DNA of 10,515 nt from the NCBI GenBank assembly GCA_903958115.1, contig CAJBRS010000044.1, forward strand, positions 1-10,515, read 5' to 3'. Position 1 is the stretch's first letter. Each line of letters begins with the position of its first letter. Positions 6,705-10,515 of this stretch are shown here, piece after piece. This stretch comes from an uncultured bacterium. GTDB lineage: Bacteria; Patescibacteriota; Minisyncoccia; Phycocordibacterales; CAWITU01. A model generated the notes under the pieces. That model was not told where the DNA came from. It did no database searches and saw nothing but the letters and a program-made list of their open reading frames with translations. The translations under genes were made by a program, and so were the position numbers.

Positions 6705-7615
6705 TTTTTCCACTTAAATAGAGCGAACGTCAGAATGCCGACAGCTGCCATGATCGAAATGACTTGGTAGAAACCATTAGGACTGTCTTGTAGGGGTGTA
6801 TATGACAGTCTCATACTGAAAATCGAAGCGATGAAAGAAAGCGGTAGGAATATGAAGGCGATAATCGTAAATGTCTTCATTACCTCGTTTTGTTTTGTGG
6901 AGAGTAGAGAGTCATTTGTGCGGCGAAGCTCCTCAAGAAAATCTTTAATGTTTTGGGTAGCATTTTGAACTTTATAAAACTCTCCAATGATGTCTCGTAG
7001 ATAGTAATCAAATTCTTCGCCAAAGAATTTTTTGCCAGCGTTTTCAAAAGAAGTGAGCACCTCTAGGTGTAAGTTCAGGGCTTCTTTAAAGAAAAGTATG
7101 TCACGGTTTATTTCTGATAGTTTGAAGACCATTTGTTTTTCTTCGCCATGGAAGACTTTCTTTTCTGCTGATAGAAGGGTGGAACGAGCGTATTCTAGGT
7201 CTTCTAGTAGATGATGATAAATATTTTTAATCATGTAGTAAAAGATGAAGCCTGCATGATCACCAATAGGGCTTCGATCTAATATGGAATTAACCTCGAA
7301 CATTTTACTGAACAGAGAAAGCTGTTCAATGTGATCATAATGGGCTGTAATGATGAAGTTTTTTCCAATAACAAAATCAATTTCTTGACTATCTTCTGGA
7401 TCAATACCATCATTTTTCTTGAAGGAGGGGAATCGAAGAATCAGGTAAAGATGATTTGGATACACATCTACCTTAGGCTTCATATTTGGTACTAGTAATT
7501 CTTCAGCCACAAGAGGGGCAATTCCGTGTTCGTCGACTAGCTTGCGAATTTCTTCTGACGTTGGAGATTCAACGTCTATCCAAGTTAGTTTTCTAAATTT
7601 GTATTTATTTATCAT
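6695..7615 (-). CDS. corA: CorA-family divalent cation transporter, GMN motif replaced
   Basis: A 306-aa CorA-type membrane protein. It has a cytoplasmic alpha/beta N-terminal domain (about 1-120), a long helical stalk (about 120-245) and two C-terminal transmembrane helices (about 247-266 and 282-300), the normal CorA layout. CorA pentamers carry Mg2+ or other divalent cations, with selectivity set by the GMN motif after the first membrane helix. Here that position reads SMR (267-269, within SIFSMRLSY), so both Gly and Asn are replaced and a positive charge is placed at the pore mouth. The loop DSPNGFYQV follows. Ion preference therefore cannot be assumed. The gene has a heptad promoter, is divergent from the S41 protease gene, and its last codons overlap cysS. 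Fold family is confident; substrate is not. Confidence 0.9.
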   Translation of the reverse strand: MINKYKFRKLTWIDVESPTSEEIRKLVDEHGIAPLVAEELLVPNMKPKVDVYPNHLYLILRFPSFKKNDGIDPEDSQEIDFVIGKNFIITAHYDHIEQLSLFSKMFEVNSILDRSPIGDHAGFIFYYMIKNIYHHLLEDLEYARSTLLSAEKKVFHGEEKQMVFKLSEINRDILFFKEALNLHLEVLTSFENAGKKFFGEEFDYYLRDIIGEFYKVQNATQNIKDFLEELRRTNDSLLSTKQNEVMKTFTIIAFIFLPLSFIASIFSMRLSYTPLQDSPNGFYQVISIMAAVGILTFALFKWKKWL

Positions 7616-7625
7616 GTTATTGAAT

Positions 7626-7654
7626 AGTATATAGTATTTGGTATTAGGTATGAA
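7626..7654 (-). promoter_or_regulatory. Heptad-array promoter of corA-cysS
   Basis: On the minus strand: TTCATAC (7648-7654), CTAATAC (7641-7647), CAAATAC (7634-7640), TATATAC (7627-7633). The -35 is TTCATA (7649-7654), the -10 TATACT (7626-7631) and the spacer 17 bases. The -10 ends 10 bases before the ATG (7613-7615), the longest gap of the four sister sites. The ATAC core stays in register even where the first three bases of a unit vary. Confidence 0.7.
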
Positions 7655-7677
7655 GGGATAAGTTTTCCCCTTCGTAC
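7648..7677. repeat. Inverted repeat formed by two divergent heptad promoters
   Basis: GTATGAAGGG (7648-7657) and CCCTTCGTAC (7668-7677) pair over 10 bp with one G-T wobble, around a 10-base loop. The symmetry comes from two heptad promoters facing away from each other, each preceded by a C run. It lies upstream of both genes, so it is not a terminator. Confidence 0.7.
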
Positions 7678-7699
7678 TTCATGCTTCATACGCTATACT
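7671..7699 (+). promoter_or_regulatory. Heptad-array promoter of the S41 protease gene
   Basis: Contiguous units TTCGTAC (7671-7677), TTCATGC (7678-7684), TTCATAC (7685-7691), GCTATAC (7692-7698) and TATCCTA (7699-7705) run directly to the ATG at 7706. The -35 TTCGTA (7671-7676) and -10 TATACT (7694-7699) are 17 bases apart, and 6 bases separate the -10 from ATG, as for yqeY. Confidence 0.72.
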
Positions 7700-7705
7700 A
7701 TCCTA

Positions 7706-8956
7706 ATGCAAAAGATTTTTAATTTTCTAAAAAGTAATTGGTTGAAGATAGTCGGCGGGTTAATTGTTGTGGGTATTATTGGTGGAGTCTTTTGGGGAGG
7801 ATATGTACTAGGTAATAAATCAGCCAATGGAGGAATACTTAGAATTACTGAATTATCAAACAAAGAAGTCGGCATGGCTTCAAGTACTGATTTTGCTCTT
7901 TTCTGGCAAGTTTGGAATACTTTGAATGATAAATATGTTGCTACCCATGGCACCTCAACTATTGTTACAAGCCAGGACCGTGTTTATGGTGCTATTAAAG
8001 GAATGGTAGCCGCTTTGGGTGATCCTTATACTGTTTTCTTTCCTCCAAGTGATGCAGCCTTATTCAAGAGCGAAATATCAGGCAATTTCCAAGGTATCGG
8101 TCTAGAAATTGGAGTCAAACAGGGCAATATTGTGGCCGTATCTCCTTTAAAGGGAAGTCCTGCTGAGAAAGCTGGTATTTTACCTAAAGACATCATTGTT
8201 AAGATTGATGGTGTTTCGACAGATGGAATAAGTACTGATGAAGCTGTTAAGTTGATTCGTGGTGCTAAAGGGACATCAGTGACCCTCACACTCTTCCGAG
8301 ATTCTAAAAAAGAGCCTTTTGATGTGAAAGTTGTTAGAGATACTATCAATGTTCCAACATTAGATACAAAAGCCCGAAATGACGGCGTCTTCGTCATTAG
8401 TCTTTACAGTTTTTCGGAAAATTCTCCCGACCTTTTCCGAAGCGCATTAAAACAATTTGTTCAGTCTGGTGATTCAAAATTAGTTTTGGATTTAAGGGGA
8501 AATCCTGGAGGATATTTGGAAGCCGCTGTAGATATGGCTAGCTGGTTCTTGCCAGCCGATAAGGTAATCGTTTCAGAAGATTATGGCGGAGGTAAAGCAC
8601 CAGATGTTTATAAGAGCAAGGGCTACAATATTTTCAACAACAATTTGAAGATGGTCATTTTGGTTGATCAGGGCACAGCTTCAGCTGCCGAGATTCTTTC
8701 TGGAGCTTTAAGTGAACAGGGTATTGCTAAGTTGGTTGGTCAAAAGACTTTTGGAAAGGGTTCCGTACAAGAACTTCTACCTTTACCCAATGACGCTTCT
8801 TTGAAAGTTACTGTGGCAAGATGGTTAACTCCAAAAGGTAAGTCTATCTCCCAAGAGGGTATTGTTCCTGACGTTGTTGCATCTACTACTCCAGACGATA
8901 TGGCTACCGGAAAGGATCCTCAGATGGACGCTGCTATCAAATTATTGACAAACTAG
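7706..8956 (+). CDS. S41 family C-terminal processing peptidase (CtpA-like)
   Basis: A 416-aa membrane-anchored serine protease. Residues 14-36 form one N-terminal transmembrane segment with no clear cleavage site, so the catalytic part should sit outside the membrane. A PDZ domain (about 125-198, with the GIGLEIG strand and SPAEKAGI) recognises substrate C-termini. The S41 core shows LDLRGNPGG (261-269), catalytic Ser326 in GTASAAEILSG and the general-base Lys351 in KTFGKGSVQ; the Ser-Lys dyad appears intact. CtpA/Prc enzymes trim or degrade envelope proteins. The ATG directly follows a heptad promoter. The last codons contain a perfect TTGACA (8945-8950) that probably serves the next gene. 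Family assignment is firm; substrates are unknown. Confidence 0.96.
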   Translation: MQKIFNFLKSNWLKIVGGLIVVGIIGGVFWGGYVLGNKSANGGILRITELSNKEVGMASSTDFALFWQVWNTLNDKYVATHGTSTIVTSQDRVYGAIKGMVAALGDPYTVFFPPSDAALFKSEISGNFQGIGLEIGVKQGNIVAVSPLKGSPAEKAGILPKDIIVKIDGVSTDGISTDEAVKLIRGAKGTSVTLTLFRDSKKEPFDVKVVRDTINVPTLDTKARNDGVFVISLYSFSENSPDLFRSALKQFVQSGDSKLVLDLRGNPGGYLEAAVDMASWFLPADKVIVSEDYGGGKAPDVYKSKGYNIFNNNLKMVILVDQGTASAAEILSGALSEQGIAKLVGQKTFGKGSVQELLPLPNDASLKVTVARWLTPKGKSISQEGIVPDVVASTTPDDMATGKDPQMDAAIKLLTN

Positions 8957-8972
8957 TCTTAAAGAATAAGCT
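8945..8972 (+). promoter_or_regulatory. Possible promoter of the 197-aa gene
   Basis: A perfect -35 TTGACA (8945-8950) lies within the last codons of the S41 gene. The best -10 after 16 bases is TAAGCT (8967-8972), only a partial match. This would give a leader of about 36 bases, comparable to the 598-1656 gene. Readthrough from the S41 promoter is also possible because no terminator separates the two genes. Confidence 0.4.
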
Positions 8973-9001
8973 GATCAACGAAACCTAAATTTTAAACAAG
9001 A

Positions 9002-9006
9002 AAGGA
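9002..9006 (+). promoter_or_regulatory. Shine-Dalgarno site
   Basis: AAGGA (9002-9006) lies 8 bases before the ATG at 9015 and supports that start. It resembles the GAAAGGAG site of the 598-1656 gene. Confidence 0.7.
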
Positions 9007-9014
9007 TTTTTGCC

Positions 9015-9608
9015 ATGGCTACGGACTTGCTAGTCTTAGAGGTTGAACCTCAAGACATTGGAGATTCGCTTTCTGAAACTCACTGGAGAGAGGTACTCGA
9101 AAAGGTGGTTAAGATAAATTTTGAAACGGATAGAGGGCTGTTCTCAAGTGTTGGTTTGATCACCGACGAGCATACTGTTAGTACGACTGTCGGAGCGGTT
9201 CTTAATAGGAATCGCGCCAGAGTAAAGTATTATCAAGACGGAGGCATTGAAACTGCTGGAGATGTAGTCAAAGCAGAGCAAAAGCTTTCGGCTAGTATAT
9301 ACCCTATGTACGTCCCTCGGGTGGGTAAGGTGGAACTCAGTAGGGAAATCCAAAGTGACAGTCTTTTAGTGGTAAATCATTGCAGAAAGGATTGGAGCGT
9401 CGACAGGTTTTCTTTTAGAGGAAGTGCTAAGGAAAAAGATCTCATCAATTTCCAAATAAACTGTCCTCCGAATGGTATTGCTGGGGCTCCGATCTTTTCT
9501 TCTGAACAAAAATTGATTGGAATGATTGTTGGCAATATCCCACACACGAGATACTTTCTCGCCGTTCCTTGGGGGACTTTCTTCGCCAACAGGGTCGAAA
9601 TACTTTGA
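9015..9608 (+). CDS. Trypsin-fold protein, probably catalytically dead
   Basis: A 197-aa soluble protein without a signal peptide. Its layout resembles a small chymotrypsin/HtrA-like protease: strand VVKINF (31-36), SSVGLITDEHTVSTTVGAV (44-62) where proteases have a G-G-IIxxxGxIVTxxHVV-type stretch, SDSLLVV (114-120) like D-I-A-L-L-K-V, GIAGAPIF (154-161) like GNSGGPVF, QKLIGMIVG (165-173) like GxLIGIxxG, and FLAVPWGTF (181-189) like YAIPxxxV. By this alignment the catalytic His is Val59 and the catalytic Ser is Ala156, while Asp115 is kept, so it is probably a pseudoprotease with a binding or structural role. It follows the S41 protease gene and has its own Shine-Dalgarno site and terminator; the stop is TGA. 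The fold call is by eye from motifs and is moderately sure; the reading frame is secure. Confidence 0.82.
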   Translation: MATDLLVLEVEPQDIGDSLSETHWREVLEKVVKINFETDRGLFSSVGLITDEHTVSTTVGAVLNRNRARVKYYQDGGIETAGDVVKAEQKLSASIYPMYVPRVGKVELSREIQSDSLLVVNHCRKDWSVDRFSFRGSAKEKDLINFQINCPPNGIAGAPIFSSEQKLIGMIVGNIPHTRYFLAVPWGTFFANRVEIL

Positions 9609-9621
9609 TCTTTATTTTTTT

Positions 9622-9663
9622 AGACAGCGCGGAATAAAATCCCGCGCTGTCTTTATTTTTTTT
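9622..9663 (+). terminator. Rho-independent terminator after the 197-aa gene
   Basis: AGACAGCGCGG (9622-9632) and CCGCGCTGTCT (9642-9652) form a perfect 11-bp GC-rich stem with a 9-base loop, followed by a T-rich tail (to 9663) interrupted by one A. It begins 14 bases after the stop codon and separates this unit from the next gene. Confidence 0.92.
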
Positions 9664-9668
9664 CAAAA

Positions 9669-9677
9669 TGGTATAAT
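9669..9677 (+). promoter_or_regulatory. Extended -10 promoter of the DUF2914-like gene (leaderless type)
   Basis: A consensus TATAAT (9672-9677) preceded by TGG (9669-9671) forms an extended -10. It ends 6 bases before the ATG at 9684. No convincing -35 is seen; the region at that distance is the tail of the preceding terminator. Transcription is predicted to start at or beside the ATG. Confidence 0.7.
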
Positions 9678-9683
9678 GAGATA

Positions 9684-10515
9684 ATGCATATTGAAGGGGT
9701 TAAGAATTTTTACCGACGCTTTGAAAGACATATTTCCTCAGCTTCTCTTTTGGGAGGATTCTTGTTTGATATTTTTACCCTTAAGAGGGTGGATTTATTT
9801 TTAGAAAATTTTTGGGTTATCGTTCACTTGTTAATGGCGGCTACTGGGATCTTTTTGCTTAATTTGTACGGTGAAAAAAGCGCTAAGATTCATTTTTGGC
9901 TAATAATAGCAATCCAATTTGCTTTCGGGGGACTTCTTAGTGTTTTCCTTGTTTTTTATTTTAGAAGTGCAAATTTAGCTGTTAGTTGGCCATTTCTTCT
10001 CATTTTGATGATGGCCTTTATTGGCAACGAAGCTTTTAAACACCGCTATAGTCGACTTGGTTATCAGGTTGCTATTTTATTCCTTTCTATTTATTCGTTC
10101 TTCATTTTTTTTGTTCCAGTGGTTGTTCATCAAATTGGAGACAAAATCTTTCTGTTGAGCGGGGCCATTAGCTTATTGGCAATATCTTTTTTTATTTTTC
10201 TTCTGGCTATTTTTACTAGAGAGAAATTTAAACAAAGTGGCAAGAGGATAGTTGCAAGCGTCGTCATTATTTTATTTCTTGTGAACACTCTTTATTTCAC
10301 AAATATCATTCCACCGATTCCGCTCTCTCTTAAGGAAGCTGGTATTTTCCATTCAGTAGTCAGAAATGCTAGTGGTAATTATGACGTTCAGTATGAACAG
10401 CAACCATGGTATCAGTTCTTCCAAGCCTATGAGGTTTTCCACCAGGTACCTGGAGAACCTATATATGTTTATAGTGCCATTTTTTCTCCGACCACCTTAA
10501 ATACTACGATCACAC
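9684..10515 (+). CDS. Multi-pass membrane protein, probable DUF2914 domain (3' end missing)
   Basis: An open frame from ATG 9684 reaches the window edge with no stop, giving 277 complete codons. About seven hydrophobic segments are visible (roughly residues 17-32, 43-62, 71-92, 98-113, 127-149, 154-178 and 189-208). A hydrophilic region begins with IIPPIPLSLKEAGIFHSVVR (209-228) and continues through QQPWYQFF (239-246) to VYSAIFSPTTLNTTIT (262-277). This order of a membrane domain, a PPIPLSLK-type junction and a (A/V)FSPTxLxTxI-type stretch is what I associate with DUF2914 proteins of Patescibacteria and some Proteobacteria; their function is unknown. The assignment is from memory of the family pattern. 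The start codon follows an extended -10 box by 6 bases and has no Shine-Dalgarno site. Confidence 0.88.
   Translation, partial: MHIEGVKNFYRRFERHISSASLLGGFLFDIFTLKRVDLFLENFWVIVHLLMAATGIFLLNLYGEKSAKIHFWLIIAIQFAFGGLLSVFLVFYFRSANLAVSWPFLLILMMAFIGNEAFKHRYSRLGYQVAILFLSIYSFFIFFVPVVVHQIGDKIFLLSGAISLLAISFFIFLLAIFTREKFKQSGKRIVASVVIILFLVNTLYFTNIIPPIPLSLKEAGIFHSVVRNASGNYDVQYEQQPWYQFFQAYEVFHQVPGEPIYVYSAIFSPTTLNTTIT

Noticed and set aside
7620..7705. Repeats between the corA-like and S41 genes as a CRISPR remnant, insertion scar or terminator
   Set aside because: The units are 7 bases with no spacers, are aligned with -35/-10 positions for both divergent genes, and lie upstream of both, so promoters explain them better.
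598..9608. The two SD-bearing genes and the S41 protease as one toxin-antitoxin or defence system
   Set aside because: The genes are about 7 kb apart with housekeeping genes between, are transcribed separately, and carry no recognisable toxin, nuclease or sensor domain.
9144..9666. Minus-strand open frames opposite the 197-aa gene
   Set aside because: The plus-strand gene has a Shine-Dalgarno site, terminator and fold-like motifs; the antisense frames have none, and one runs through the terminator hairpin.
1..10515. Alternative genetic code (TGA as glycine, as in Gracilibacteria/SR1)
   Set aside because: TGA ends rmuC (2839-2841) and the 197-aa gene (9606-9608) at sensible positions, the latter just before a terminator, and no gene requires reading through TGA.

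Overview
This AT-rich window carries very compactly packed bacterial housekeeping genes using the standard bacterial code (TGA serves as a stop in two genes). The gene set suggests a reduced-genome bacterium of the Candidate Phyla Radiation (Patescibacteria, probably a Parcubacteria/Paceibacteria lineage). The clues are a short RmuC, a CorA homologue without the GMN signature, a DUF2914-type membrane protein and gaps of only a few tens of bases. This placement is an inference from gene style; no marker phylogeny was possible. There is no tRNA, rRNA, CRISPR array, transposon or prophage, and no gene-free stretch over about 120 bases.

Layout. 1-493, minus strand: yqeY, possibly followed by the first codons of another gene at the left edge. 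598-1711, plus: an unrecognised 352-aa protein with its own Shine-Dalgarno site and terminator. 1740-3232, plus: rmuC and rplU, ending at a bidirectional terminator shared with the opposite strand. 3231-7654, minus: a corA-variant gene overlapping cysS, then dnaB and recR. 7671-9663, plus: an S41 (CtpA-like) membrane-anchored protease, then a 197-aa trypsin-fold protein that seems to have lost its catalytic residues. 9684 to the right edge, plus: a multi-pass membrane protein with the start of a DUF2914-like domain, cut by the window.

The most unusual signal is in the spaces between genes. Four starts (yqeY, rmuC, corA, S41 protease) are preceded by nearly the same array of 7-base units (consensus TTCATAC, the last one reading nnTATAC). 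The first unit gives a -35-like TTCATA and the last gives a -10 TATACT, with exactly 17 bases between them in all four cases. The -10 lies only 6-10 bases from the start codon, so these mRNAs should be leaderless or nearly so. dnaB, rplU and the DUF2914 gene also have a -10 box 6-9 bases from their ATG, without the full array. Only the two unrecognised or degenerate genes (598-1656 and 9015-9608) have a conventional TTGAC-type -35, a leader of about 30-40 bases and a clear Shine-Dalgarno site, and each ends in a strong GC-rich hairpin terminator. The window therefore shows two expression classes: leaderless housekeeping genes, and leadered, individually insulated accessory genes.

Functionally, the housekeeping genes cover replication and repair (DnaB, RecR, RmuC), translation (CysRS, ribosomal protein L21, YqeY) and envelope work (CorA-like transporter, S41 protease, DUF2914 protein). 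I see no multi-gene operon for a new pathway. The best candidates for undescribed biology are the heptad promoters, the trypsin-fold pseudoprotease next to an active protease, and the 352-aa orphan.
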